A DNA stretch of 38,008 nucleotides from Bradyrhizobium sp. Lineage in GTDB: Bacteria; Pseudomonadota; Alphaproteobacteria; Rhizobiales; Xanthobacteraceae. The position numbers and the translations under genes are program-made. The stretch covers positions 1 to 38,008 of the forward strand of contig NZ_JAFAVV010000743.1 of NCBI RefSeq assembly GCF_019242285.1, read 5' to 3'. The notes below the pieces were generated by a model that saw nothing but the letters and a program-made list of their open reading frames with translations, had not been told where the DNA came from and did no database searches. This document shows positions 1 to 8,152 of this stretch, in pieces. Each line of letters opens with the position of its first letter. The stretch's first letter is position 1.

Positions 1-174
1 GCTGGCACGGTTGTTGAGCGACTGGGCGGTGAAGAAGTTGGTGGGATTGTCGAGGGCCGTATTGACCTTGTTGCCGGTGGCGAGGTCATTCTGGGTGGTG
101 GCGAGCAGCGACGCGGTCGACTGCAGCGAGAGCAGATTCTGGCGGACCGAGGCCGAGAGAACGATACTGGCCAT
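1..174 (-). CDS. Flagellin, N-terminal part (runs off the window edge)
   Basis: Only the first 58 codons are present. The product begins MASIVLSASVRQNLLSLQST and continues with a region rich in Gln, Asn, Ser and Thr ending in LNNRAS, which is the conserved N-terminal D0/D1 helix of bacterial flagellin, the filament subunit exported by the flagellar type III apparatus. The start at 174 is preceded by AGAAAGG with about 8 bases of spacing. An overlapping ATG at 181 is in another frame and gives no flagellin sequence. The gene is divergent from flbT, whose family controls flagellin mRNA, and its leader carries a stem-loop at 214-232. The specific flagellin paralogue cannot be named from this fragment. 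Confidence 0.93.
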   Translation of the reverse strand, partial: MASIVLSASVRQNLLSLQSTASLLATTQNDLATGNKVNTALDNPTNFFTAQSLNNRAS

Positions 175-213
175 TATTCATACCTTTCTGGTGTGAAAAA
201 CAGTTACTAAGCT

Positions 214-237
214 CCCGACCTTCTTGGTCGGGCGACC
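214..237 (-). promoter_or_regulatory. Stem-loop in flagellin mRNA leader, possible FlbT target
   Basis: On the flagellin mRNA, CCCGACC pairs perfectly with GGTCGGG around the loop AAGAA (232 to 214), ending about 40 bases before the start codon. A competing hairpin (237 to 226, GGTC-GCCC-GACC) shares bases 226-232, so the two structures exclude each other. In Caulobacter, FlbT binds the folded 5' leader of flagellin mRNA and promotes its decay. That this hairpin is the FlbT target here is inference from family knowledge and the adjacent flbT gene. Confidence 0.55.
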
Positions 238-394
238 TTCGTGACGGTGAGGCCAAACGGCTAAAAAAGCCTAAAATGGTTCGACGCGGCGGGACCTTCC
301 GTTCACCCTAACGGGACCTCCCTATCTCCAAAGGCGGTCGCGGCATCCGTTGACGCCCTTGATCCGACTGCATATTCGCGCGGCAATACCGCGG

Positions 395-409
395 TTAACC
401 GGACATTAA
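395..409 (+). promoter_or_regulatory. CtrA binding box (TTAA-N7-TTAA)
   Basis: The bases TTAA (395-398), seven bases, then TTAACC (406-411) match the full CtrA consensus TTAA-N7-TTAA exactly. CtrA is the alphaproteobacterial response regulator that controls many motility genes. The box lies about 130 bases before flbT and 220 before the flagellin start, so it could serve either gene. Binding is inferred from the motif only. Confidence 0.5.
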
Positions 410-538
410 CCTTGATCGGAAAGGATCGGTCCGCACGCGCGGGGAGGCGCCAAACTGGTGCGCCCGTGACGGAGCGAAATCCGGGGTACACCGGCCTCGA
501 TCGATCGCCGGCGTCAGCAGCGGCAACGGAGAACGAAC

Positions 539-964
539 ATGTCCCTGAAAGTCGAGCTGAAGCCGCATGAACGGATCATCATCGGCTCGTGCGTGATCAC
601 CAATACCGAGCAGCGCGCGCGGTTGTTGATCGACGGCGACAACATCCCGATCCTGCGCGAAAAGGACATCCTGACGCCCGAGACCGCCGACACGCCGGCG
701 AAGCTGATCTATCTCGCGGTCCAGCTCATGTACATCTCGCCGGACGGACAGGCCAATCACGGCACCTATTTCAACCTGGTGCGCGACATCGTCACCGCGG
801 CGCCGTCGACCTGGCCCATGATCGAGGCCATCAACACTCACATCCTGGCCGGCGAACTCTATCTGGCGCTGAAGGAGACCAAGAAGCTGGTCGCCTACGA
901 AAAGACGTTGCTGGATCAGGCCGAGGAACTTCGCCGCAAGCGCGGTGTCGGCTCGGCGGCCTGA
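539..964 (+). CDS. flbT: FlbT, flagellin mRNA regulator
   Basis: A 141-residue protein of typical FlbT length. It begins MSLKVELKPHERIIIGSCVI, followed by the family's characteristic LLIDGDNIPILREKDIL and an IYLAVQLMYISPD segment. In Caulobacter FlbT is a cytoplasmic post-transcriptional regulator that acts on the flagellin mRNA leader and couples filament synthesis to hook completion; in other alphaproteobacteria it can activate. The start follows GGAGA with 5 bases of spacing. It is divergent from flagellin and convergent with the decarboxylase gene, whose stop is 30 bases away. The usual partner flaF is not seen next to it in this window. Confidence 0.95.
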   Translation: MSLKVELKPHERIIIGSCVITNTEQRARLLIDGDNIPILREKDILTPETADTPAKLIYLAVQLMYISPDGQANHGTYFNLVRDIVTAAPSTWPMIEAINTHILAGELYLALKETKKLVAYEKTLLDQAEELRRKRGVGSAA

Positions 965-968
965 CGCC

Positions 969-981
969 GGGACGCCGTCCC
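969..981. terminator. Short hairpin between convergent flbT and decarboxylase genes
   Basis: GGGAC, loop GCC, GTCCC forms a perfect 5-bp stem in the 29-base gap between the two stop codons. There is no run of T on either side, so termination is only a guess from position and symmetry. Confidence 0.3.
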
Positions 982-993
982 AGGCGAACGCCG

Positions 994-2502
994 CTACACC
1001 GCCAGCGGCGGCGCTTCGACCTCCACGACCGGGCGTTCTGCCGCCCGGCGCGCCCCGAATTCCAGAACCGCCGCGACCAGCCGGTCGATGTCGCCGATGC
1101 CGGTGCGGTGATTGACGATGGCCGCCCGGATCGCGAGCTGGCCGTCGAGCATGGTCGCCGACGGCGCTGCAATTCCTGATTCCTGCAGGTTGATGACGAT
1201 CTCGCCATTGACCTCGTTGGCGTCGCCGCTGCGGTAGCGGAAGCAGACGATGTTCAGGTTGACCGGCGCCAGCAGTTCCAGCCGCGGCTCGGCCGTGATG
1301 CGTCCTTCCAGATATCGCGCGAGCTCGCAGCACTGCTTGATGACGGCGCCGAGCCGCTCGGTGCCGTAGGTTTTCAGCGTGAACCAGGTCTTGAGCGCGC
1401 GAAAGCCGCGCGACAGGTCGGGTCCGAGATCGCAGGGCCAGAGCGAGCCGGCCGCCAGCCCGCGCGTCTCGCGCCGCAGATAGGCCGCCGGCGCCGCGAA
1501 TGCATCGCGGTGCCGCTCGCCATCGCGGACCAGCAGGAAGCCCGCATCGTAGGGCACCTGCCCCCATTTGTGAAAATCGAGAGCGATGGAATCGGCAGTC
1601 TCGATCCCCACGAGCTTCGGCGCGACCTCGTCGGACAGAATGCCGAGCGCGCCGAACGCGCCATCGATATGGAACCAGAGCTTCTCCTCGCGGCAGAGCG
1701 CGCCGAGCGCGACCAAGTCGTCGATCGCGCCGACATCGACCGTGCCGGCGGACGCCACCACCAGGAACGGGCTCAGCCCTGTGTCACGATCGCGCCGGAT
1801 CTGCGCGCGCAGCGCCGCCACGTCGATGCGATGAGCCTGATCAACTGCAACAGAACGCAAGGCGTCGCTGCCGAAGCCGGCGATATCCATGGCCTTGCTG
1901 ATGCAGCCATGTGCGGCCTTCGAGGTGTAGGCGGTCAGCAACGCTCCCGCCTTGCCGAGGCCATTTCGTCGCGACGGCTTTCCGAGGGCGCAAGTCCGCG
2001 CCACCAGCACTGCCAGGAGATTGGCCATCGACGTGCCGGTGACGAAGATGCCGCTCGCGCCGGTCGGGAAGCCGAACATCTCGCGGGTCCATTCGACGAT
2101 CTGCCGCTCGACCTCGATCGGAACATGATCGCGGCCACCGAGATTGGCGTTCAACCCGGCCGCGAGCATCTCCGCCAGCATGCCGACCACCGAGCCGCCG
2201 CCATGCACCCAGCCCATGAAGCCCGGATGGGTGTTGCCGGTTGCATAGGGCGCGATGAAATCGGTGAAGGTGCGGTAGACCTCGCCGAGCCCGGAGGACT
2301 TTCGCGGCAGCGCCTCGCGGAACTGGGCGCGCGCGACGTCCGGGATCGGTTGCCAGACCGGACGTTCCCGGATGGTGGCGATGTGGTCGATCATGTCATC
2401 CAGCATGCGATGACCAAGTAGACGGAGTTCGTCCCAGTCCTTCGGGTCGAGCGAGGTCTCCGATCCCTCCTGCGCCGGGGATTCGCTGGAAGACCCGGTC
2501 AC
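994..2502 (-). CDS. Group II PLP-dependent amino-acid decarboxylase
   Basis: A 502-residue fold-type I decarboxylase of the aromatic-L-amino-acid / glutamate decarboxylase group, expected to convert an amino acid to its amine and CO2 with pyridoxal phosphate. Visible landmarks are THPGFMGWVHGGGS near residue 90, the cofactor-site segment FVTGTSMANLLA, WFHIDGAFGA, and DFHKWGQ with the PLP lysine at residue 312. The start is a GTG at 2502 that overlaps the TGA of the ATP-grasp gene (GTGA), which signals translational coupling. A longer upstream reading lies inside that gene and is not used. It is the last gene of a four-gene set below flgL. The substrate cannot be told from sequence. Confidence 0.85.
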   Translation of the reverse strand: MTGSSSESPAQEGSETSLDPKDWDELRLLGHRMLDDMIDHIATIRERPVWQPIPDVARAQFREALPRKSSGLGEVYRTFTDFIAPYATGNTHPGFMGWVHGGGSVVGMLAEMLAAGLNANLGGRDHVPIEVERQIVEWTREMFGFPTGASGIFVTGTSMANLLAVLVARTCALGKPSRRNGLGKAGALLTAYTSKAAHGCISKAMDIAGFGSDALRSVAVDQAHRIDVAALRAQIRRDRDTGLSPFLVVASAGTVDVGAIDDLVALGALCREEKLWFHIDGAFGALGILSDEVAPKLVGIETADSIALDFHKWGQVPYDAGFLLVRDGERHRDAFAAPAAYLRRETRGLAAGSLWPCDLGPDLSRGFRALKTWFTLKTYGTERLGAVIKQCCELARYLEGRITAEPRLELLAPVNLNIVCFRYRSGDANEVNGEIVINLQESGIAAPSATMLDGQLAIRAAIVNHRTGIGDIDRLVAAVLEFGARRAAERPVVEVEAPPLAV

Positions 2503-3746
2503 GCCGCCTGCTCCCGTGCATGCGCGGCCCGGCGCTCCAGCATCGCGGCAAACGCCTCGAATATCATGCGCATCTGCGGCCCCTTGTACGGAAAGACGTC
2601 GGGCGGATCCATGTTGTGAACGACGGCGGTGTTGTCGGCCTCGAAGATCAGGAGCGTGCCCTCTTTGGTCTCGGCGCAATCGATGATGAAGTAGTCGAGG
2701 CCGATGCGCTCGGCGATCTCGGCGAGCGCGCTGCGGTGCCGCCGACCGAAGCCGATATCGAAGGTGCGCATGAACGTCTCCTCCTCGAGGCGCTTCTCCG
2801 CGCTGTGGTTCATGCCGGCGTTGAGGTACCAGATGTCCCAGCGGTCGGCGACGGCCATGTGGCAGGCATAGGGCGTTCCGCCGACGATCACGACGCGATA
2901 TTTGCGGAACCGTCCGTCCTCGCTGGCATAGTTGACGAACCGGGAGACGAAGAACTCCCGCTCCGCGCGTTCCCCGAGATAGACGTGCATCGCCGCACCG
3001 TCATCGATCTTCGCAAGCCCGACGCCGGCATGCGATCCGCGCGGCCGGACGATCAAGGGAAAACGGAGCCCGGCGTCGATTTCCAACGGTGCCGCGGCTG
3101 AAGCCGGGACCTGCGACAACTGCTCGCGCGTCGCGCCGATCGTGGCCGGAATCGTCAGCCCCTCGATGCCTGCGAGCAGCCGGTGCAGCTTGTCGCGGTC
3201 GAGATTGCAGACGAGCTTGGGCGGGTTGAGCAGCGGCCGCGGCCAGCGCGCCGCAACCGCATCGATCTTGGCGAGCGCGTCACGGCAGTCCTCGGAGTCG
3301 GAGGCGATCACGATGGCGACGTCGTGCGCGGGCAGCGACTCGGGCAGTTCGGCCTCGCCGGTGACATAGAGGACCATCAGCTCGATGCCGGAGTGCTCCA
3401 GCAGAAATTCGATCGGCGTGTTGCTGCCCATGTCGGTGGCCGCCGCCAGCGCGAGCACGCGAAGCCTGGGCCGATCCGAGATACAGGGCGGCCGGAACAG
3501 CCGGTGCTCCCGCAGGATCTCGTGCTGGATGGAGAGGCCGGCCTGCTTGTCGCCGAGCAACTGTGCGATCAGCGACAGGTCGATGGCCTCGCCCGCCTCG
3601 ATGCTGCCGTCCAGGAGCTTGGCGATCAGCTCCGCCCAGAGCGGGCGCAGGTTTTTGCCGTCGAATGCCATCTTCGCAAGCTTCGCCATTCCCATGCGAT
3701 CGGCGCACACCGCCTCCGAGACGTCGAGGGATTTCAATTCCATCAT
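2499..3746 (-). CDS. RimK-like ATP-grasp ligase with N-terminal helical region
   Basis: A protein of about 415 residues. The C-terminal two thirds is an ATP-grasp domain: LIVRPRGSHAGVGLAKI is the nucleotide lysine/arginine strand with glycine loop, YRVVIVGG follows, and DYFIIDCAETKEG...IFEADN supplies the acidic and Asn metal ligands near the C-terminus. Such enzymes form amide or ester bonds through an acyl-phosphate. The N-terminal 100 residues (AIDLSLIAQLLGDKQAGLSIQHEILREHRLF) look like a TPR-type helical region. Two tandem ATGs (3746, 3743) follow GGAG; the second has better spacing. The gene starts 1 base after the stop of the upstream PLP gene and overlaps the downstream decarboxylase. 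Its substrate is unknown. It may act on an amino acid or a protein terminus, by analogy with RimK only. Confidence 0.8.
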   Translation of the reverse strand: MMELKSLDVSEAVCADRMGMAKLAKMAFDGKNLRPLWAELIAKLLDGSIEAGEAIDLSLIAQLLGDKQAGLSIQHEILREHRLFRPPCISDRPRLRVLALAAATDMGSNTPIEFLLEHSGIELMVLYVTGEAELPESLPAHDVAIVIASDSEDCRDALAKIDAVAARWPRPLLNPPKLVCNLDRDKLHRLLAGIEGLTIPATIGATREQLSQVPASAAAPLEIDAGLRFPLIVRPRGSHAGVGLAKIDDGAAMHVYLGERAEREFFVSRFVNYASEDGRFRKYRVVIVGGTPYACHMAVADRWDIWYLNAGMNHSAEKRLEEETFMRTFDIGFGRRHRSALAEIAERIGLDYFIIDCAETKEGTLLIFEADNTAVVHNMDPPDVFPYKGPQMRMIFEAFAAMLERRAAHAREQAA

Positions 3747-3747
3747 G

Positions 3748-5361
3748 CTACTCCGACGATTCCAGCCGGTCCGAGCGAGCGGCCAGCAGCTCGATTTTCG
3801 CGATCGCGATCGCGATGCGATCGATCTCGCGCTCCAGATTCTGCCGAGCAATACCGGGGATCGAGGACCAACTCTCGGTCACGACACGCGCACCGAGACA
3901 AAGCCGCAGCGCCGCGGTGGGCCGTCCCCCTCCGTTGTCGATGCGCACGGGCTGGCCGAGCAGGCAACGCCGGGAAATGATTTCGCGATCGGCCATGTCG
4001 CCCGCGACGGTCTCGCCAAGATCGAGTCTCAGGGCGCGGTACAGCAGCCGACAATCCTCCGCCGAAAGCGGGACGCCGTCGCGCCAGACCAGGAACGGAA
4101 AGATGGTTGCCTCGGCGAACTCCTCGTCGTCATTCGGCGCGGGGCCGCGCGCGACGGGTGACAGCGACGGCGACAACGCGATCAAGCCCTCGATCGCCCG
4201 TCCCAGCTCGCGGAGCGCCAGCGCGCGAAAGCTCTGCGGCACCTGATGATAGGCGGCGATCTCGCTGAGCGCGGCTTCCCAGCGCAGCCACTGACCGAAA
4301 TTCGGCCGGCTTTCGAATTGCGCGCGCAGCGCGCTCCACGCCTTCGGCCAATCGCTGCGGCCGGCATAATCGGCGAGCCCGGCGGCGATCCGCCGCCCGG
4401 GATCGAGCCGGCGCGACAGCCTTGCCGGCACCAGCAGCGCCCCGCTGAACGCAGGACCGCCGAAGAACTTCGAGCCGGTGATCAGCACCATGTGGCCGCG
4501 TTCGAGATGGGTGCGGAGCCGACGACGGCCGAGACGCATCTGACAGGCATCGACCATGACCTGGACCTTGTCGGGCCAGCGTCTGGCGATCTCCTCGAGG
4601 CAGGCTTCGCCGGGCGCATGCCAGCCGAGCTTGGACGAGTCCATGATCTGCAGCAGCACGCCCGAGCCGCTGGCGATGGCGGTCTCGACGGCCGCCAGCA
4701 CCGCCGCATCGATATCCGGGTTCGGCCTGATCTCCGGCCCGGTCGCCAGGAGCGGCGGCATCACGCTGTCGGCGGCCAGCCCCGCGATGGGCGTATCCCT
4801 GACCACGGCACGTCCGCCCGCGGTCTTGGCGCTGAAATGGCGGCCACGCGCGGTGAACGCCGTGCCGCTGCCGGTCTGATCGGCGCCGACGACGATGCTG
4901 GTCCGTCTCGGACCCAGCGCGCCTTGCGCAAGCGCAAGCGCATGAAGCTGCGAGTCGGTGCCGGACGGCGAAAAGACCACATCCGCCTCGTCGCCGGAAA
5001 GCCCGAGATGGCCGCGCAGCTCGTCGCGCATCGCCTCGATGCGCGCATCGAATGCTTCCTCCAGCCCCAGCGCGAGAGCCGAACGTATCAGCTCCTCGCG
5101 CGCCAGGCCTGCGCGTTGATAGGCCCGCTCGGAGATCGGCGAGGCGGTGCTTGATGAAAGGCACAGAGTCTCCGGCGCAGGCGCCGGTCCGCAGCCGTAG
5201 TCGTTGAGGCCGCAAGCGCGATCGAGCGTCAGCCGGGGATCGCCGCCGCGCACCAGGAGATGCTCGAGCGGCATGAACAGTTCGGACAGTCCGGACGTGT
5301 GCCGAGCCGGCTCGAAGCCCGCCGCATCGGTGATCCGCAACTCAGGCGCCGCACGCTTCAT
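3748..5361 (-). CDS. Fold-type I PLP-dependent enzyme of unknown reaction
   Basis: A 537-residue protein. The middle has an aminotransferase / cysteine-desulfurase-like core: VVFSPSGTDSQLHALALAQ near residue 140 (cofactor phosphate loop), VMVDACQMR with Asp271 positioned to contact the pyridine nitrogen, and LITGSKFFGGPAFSGALL with Lys298 as the likely Schiff-base lysine. A C-terminal extension of roughly 150 residues follows. The ATG at 5361 has GAGACGG 5 bases upstream and lies 16 bases past the stop of the glycosyltransferase-like gene; reading further upstream would overlap that gene. The context of ligase, decarboxylase and glycosyltransferase suggests it makes or moves an amino group in a modification pathway. 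That is inference, and I cannot place it in a named family. Confidence 0.75.
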   Translation of the reverse strand: MKRAAPELRITDAAGFEPARHTSGLSELFMPLEHLLVRGGDPRLTLDRACGLNDYGCGPAPAPETLCLSSSTASPISERAYQRAGLAREELIRSALALGLEEAFDARIEAMRDELRGHLGLSGDEADVVFSPSGTDSQLHALALAQGALGPRRTSIVVGADQTGSGTAFTARGRHFSAKTAGGRAVVRDTPIAGLAADSVMPPLLATGPEIRPNPDIDAAVLAAVETAIASGSGVLLQIMDSSKLGWHAPGEACLEEIARRWPDKVQVMVDACQMRLGRRRLRTHLERGHMVLITGSKFFGGPAFSGALLVPARLSRRLDPGRRIAAGLADYAGRSDWPKAWSALRAQFESRPNFGQWLRWEAALSEIAAYHQVPQSFRALALRELGRAIEGLIALSPSLSPVARGPAPNDDEEFAEATIFPFLVWRDGVPLSAEDCRLLYRALRLDLGETVAGDMADREIISRRCLLGQPVRIDNGGGRPTAALRLCLGARVVTESWSSIPGIARQNLEREIDRIAIAIAKIELLAARSDRLESSE

Positions 5362-5377
5362 CCGCACCGTCTCGATA

Positions 5378-6157
5378 TCAAGCCGCGTCCCGCGCACCCG
5401 GCGCCGCCACGAACTGCGAGGCGACATCGCCACGGAACACTGACGGCCCGACATGGTCGAGCCGGCTCTCGAGATCGGCCCAGATCTCGCCGCCAATGTC
5501 GGTCCAACGCTTGCAGAAGGCGAAGTCCTCGCTGAGATAGGTGCCCGTCGCCGGATCGATCATGCATTCGAACAGGGCAAAACGATTCGGGCTGCCGGCC
5601 AGCGCATCATGGGAATGCTCGCGGGCGAACCGCAGCGACGCGTAGTCGGGGTGCGCGCACATCCGCTCGAGCACGTGGCGGCGGATCATCAGAAAGCCGG
5701 TGCCGGCGTAGCGCACCCGGGTGAAACCGTTGACGACCGCGACATGGTCGGGATCGTTGACCTCCAGCACGTAATCGAGCGCGGCGGCACCGAGATCCGG
5801 CCGGCCGGCCTCCATCCCGCACCGCGCCTTGCTCCAGTTGACGCGCTTGATCGGGTAGACGCCCGCCACGACATCGGCGCCCGATTCGATCAGGCGGAAC
5901 ACCTGATCGGGCGTGAAGCCGATGTCGGCATCGACGAACAGGAGGTGGGTTGTCGAGGGATTGTTGAGAAACAGGGTCACGAGATTCGCCCGCGCCCGCG
6001 TGATCAGGGCGTCGCCGTCACGCAACTGCACGGTCAGGCCGACATTGGACATGGTCTGCAGCGCGGTCTGCAGTGCGAAAATCGAGGAGACGTAGATGCT
6101 CGACACCTGTCCGCCGAAACAGGGCGTGGCGATCACGAGCTCGATGCGGTCGGTCAT
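5378..6157 (-). CDS. Glycosyltransferase-like protein (GT-A type, DxD motif)
   Basis: A 259-residue protein with no signal peptide. It opens with IELVIATPCFGGQVSSIY and then has TTHLLFVDADIGFTPDQV, with the DAD motif that binds the metal and nucleotide sugar in GT-A enzymes. GADVVAGVYPIKRVNW, GTGFLMIRR and LSEDFAFCKRW...GGEIWAD resemble Anp1/GT2-like transferases, where the ED pair is usually the catalytic base region. The start at 6157 follows GGAGG with 5 bases of spacing. It is the first of four tightly packed genes and lies 95 bases below flgL. Modification of flagellar proteins is a reasonable guess from position only. Confidence 0.78.
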   Translation of the reverse strand: MTDRIELVIATPCFGGQVSSIYVSSIFALQTALQTMSNVGLTVQLRDGDALITRARANLVTLFLNNPSTTHLLFVDADIGFTPDQVFRLIESGADVVAGVYPIKRVNWSKARCGMEAGRPDLGAAALDYVLEVNDPDHVAVVNGFTRVRYAGTGFLMIRRHVLERMCAHPDYASLRFAREHSHDALAGSPNRFALFECMIDPATGTYLSEDFAFCKRWTDIGGEIWADLESRLDHVGPSVFRGDVASQFVAAPGARDAA

Positions 6158-6216
6158 ATTTGCCTCCGGAGCGCCAGACGACGCCCTCATTTCTGACCAA
6201 AGCCTAAAGAGGCGTG

Positions 6217-6232
6217 GTTAATGAATGCCTAA
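6217..6232 (-). promoter_or_regulatory. Near-consensus CtrA box upstream of the glycosyltransferase operon
   Basis: On the minus strand the sequence is TTAG, seven bases, then TTAAC, one mismatch from the CtrA consensus TTAA-N7-TTAAC. It sits about 60 bases before the glycosyltransferase start in the 95-base gap after flgL. The four-gene set might therefore have its own promoter in addition to reading through from flgE. Confidence 0.33.
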
Positions 6233-6252
6233 CGGCCGGGTTCCGCCGCTCG

Positions 6253-8142
6253 TCAAAGGTACTTGGTCAGGGTGAGCTGGGCGAGCATCGCCGTGGTCTG
6301 ATAGGACGCCGACAGGTTGTTCTGGAGCTGCAGGATCTCACTGGCCACCTGGTCCTGCGAGATGCCCTCGGTATCGGCGACCAGGTTCTGCAGCGCGGTG
6401 TGGGCCTGGGTCTGTTGCGCCGTGACGTTCTTGATCGTGGTCTGCGCGTTGGCGAAATCGGTCTGCATGTCCTGGATGGTCTGCTGGCCCGGCTGCGGCG
6501 TCAGGCCGGCCGCGATGCGCTGGCTCAGCGCCGAAACCATTGCGGGCGAGTTGGTGTTGGTCGGCGATGCCGTGACCGCGGCGTACACCGCGACGTTCTG
6601 AAGCTGCTGACGGATGGCCTGCTCGTTGGCCTGTGCGCCGAAATCCACCGTCTGCGCGGAATCGATCCGCGCCGTCGAGGTGTCGCGGGCCGGCCCGGGC
6701 CCGGAATTGCCCGTGTACCAGCCAACCGTAGTGGCGGATCCGTTCACCAGGCTGACGGCAGAGCCGAGCGGCGAGCCTGAGACCCGCAGCGGCGGCTGTG
6801 CCGCGGTCACCGTGCCGCTGAAGCCGAGCGCGGCGAAGGCGGTCACGTTGTTGCTCGTGATCGAGAAGGTCGAGGCATCATCGGTGTGCAGCGTGATCGC
6901 ACCGCCATGGATGGTCGACGGCGTCGACGTGCCGGTGATCTGGTCGATCTTGTTGAGCAGCGTCTGCACGCTGTCGGTCACGTTGAGCTGGTTGCCGGTG
7001 GCGCCCGAAGTGATGAAGGTGATCGTGGTGCCGTCGACCGTGATGGTGTTTCCGGGTGCAAAGCCGGCGGAGAGCGAGTCGCTGCCTGCCGTGCCCGACA
7101 GCGCGGTCGCCCCGGAGATCGGCGCCGCCGGCACTGCCTGGTTGTTGCCCGCAAGCCCGGTGGCCGTGCCGTCGGTGTTGAAAAAATTGTCCCCCGCCTC
7201 GACCGCGGACGCCGCCACCAGCGACGTATTGGCGAGGGTCGAGATCGACGAGGTGAGCGTCGTGTTGAAGTTCGACGCGGTCGCCGCGGGTGTGGCGCCG
7301 ATGGTGAAGCCGCCCGCCGGCGGCGGCGACTGGCTGGTCGCGGTCAGCGTGAAGGAGCCGGTCGTGCCGTCCGGCTCGTTGAAGCTGAGGGTGATCTGGT
7401 CGCCCGGATTGGGATTGCCGCCGGCGAAATCGACCGTGATCCCGACCGGCGAGCCGGAGGGGCCGGTCACCGTGGCATTGGTCAGCGACGACGACACGGC
7501 GTTCAGCTTCAGTCCGAAGGGCGAGCCCGCGACGTCCTCGGCGACACTGGTCGCGGTCGTCGATGTCGGAGGTGTCCCCGTTCCCGGCGGGGTGACGACC
7601 AGCCGGCCCATGCCGTTGCTGCCGAGATCGGCCTGCTGGCGCTCGGCGATCACCTGCTTCAGGCCGGCCTGGGTGCCGGTGCCGTTCAGGATGGTGTCGG
7701 CGGAGGCGACGGCCTGGATGTTGATGGCGGTGCCCGAGAAGACATAGCGGCTGCCGACCTGGGTATTGAGGATGCCGACCATCGCGGAAAGCTGGGACAG
7801 CGCATTCTGCTGGCCGATCGTCTGCCCGCCACTCGTCAGATTCTGCGGCGTCGCCGCCGCCTCGCTCTGCACGCTGCCGCCGATCTCGGACATCGTCTGC
7901 AGGCCGGTATTGACCGCGGAGATGATGGTGTTGACGTTGGTCATCGTGGTGCCGAACGCCGACATGTTCGCAAGCTGCGCCCGCGCTGCGATCGCGAAAC
8001 CCTCGTTGACGCCCATGCCGGCGTAGTTGGTCGACTTGACGCCGCTCGAGAGCTGGGTCGAGAGGTTGGTGAGCTGATCCTGGATGTTCCGCACGGACTG
8101 ACCGAGCAGAGACGAAGCGTAGTTGATACTGCTGATCGACAT
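6253..8142 (-). CDS. flgL: FlgL, hook-filament junction protein (enlarged)
   Basis: A 629-residue flagellar hook-associated protein 3, about twice the length of the enterobacterial protein. The N-terminus (SSINYASSLLGQSVRNIQDQ, then LSSGVKSTNYAGMG) and the C-terminus (LQNNLSASYQTTAMLAQLTL) are the flagellin-like D0/D1 helices that pack in the axial structure. The extra length is a Thr/Ser/Gly-rich, surface-type middle section from about residue 190 to 480. Part of it, encoded at about 6793-7107, closely matches a module in FlgE. It starts 10 bases after the flgK stop, so the two are one operon. Exported by the flagellar type III system without a cleaved signal. Confidence 0.92.
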   Translation of the reverse strand: MSISSINYASSLLGQSVRNIQDQLTNLSTQLSSGVKSTNYAGMGVNEGFAIAARAQLANMSAFGTTMTNVNTIISAVNTGLQTMSEIGGSVQSEAAATPQNLTSGGQTIGQQNALSQLSAMVGILNTQVGSRYVFSGTAINIQAVASADTILNGTGTQAGLKQVIAERQQADLGSNGMGRLVVTPPGTGTPPTSTTATSVAEDVAGSPFGLKLNAVSSSLTNATVTGPSGSPVGITVDFAGGNPNPGDQITLSFNEPDGTTGSFTLTATSQSPPPAGGFTIGATPAATASNFNTTLTSSISTLANTSLVAASAVEAGDNFFNTDGTATGLAGNNQAVPAAPISGATALSGTAGSDSLSAGFAPGNTITVDGTTITFITSGATGNQLNVTDSVQTLLNKIDQITGTSTPSTIHGGAITLHTDDASTFSITSNNVTAFAALGFSGTVTAAQPPLRVSGSPLGSAVSLVNGSATTVGWYTGNSGPGPARDTSTARIDSAQTVDFGAQANEQAIRQQLQNVAVYAAVTASPTNTNSPAMVSALSQRIAAGLTPQPGQQTIQDMQTDFANAQTTIKNVTAQQTQAHTALQNLVADTEGISQDQVASEILQLQNNLSASYQTTAMLAQLTLTKYL

Positions 8143-8152
8143 GTTGAGCGCC

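Larger units (their letters stand above)
175..538. promoter_or_regulatory. Flagellin / flbT divergent intergenic region
   Basis: This 364-base gap holds the leaders of both divergent genes. I see a stem-loop near the flagellin start (214-232), a consensus CtrA box (395-409), and the flbT ribosome site GGAGA at 529-533. I found no convincing sigma-54 element (the TGGC at about 252 lacks a correctly placed TTGC) and no credible small gene. Confidence 0.6.

Noticed and set aside
240..262. Possible sigma-54 promoter for flagellin (TGGCCTCACCGTCAC on the minus strand).
   Set aside because: The -12 TTGC element is missing at the required spacing.
303..491. A 62-codon minus-strand frame in the flagellin/flbT gap.
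   Set aside because: It overlaps the CtrA box, lacks a ribosome site and does not resemble FlaF or any protein I know.
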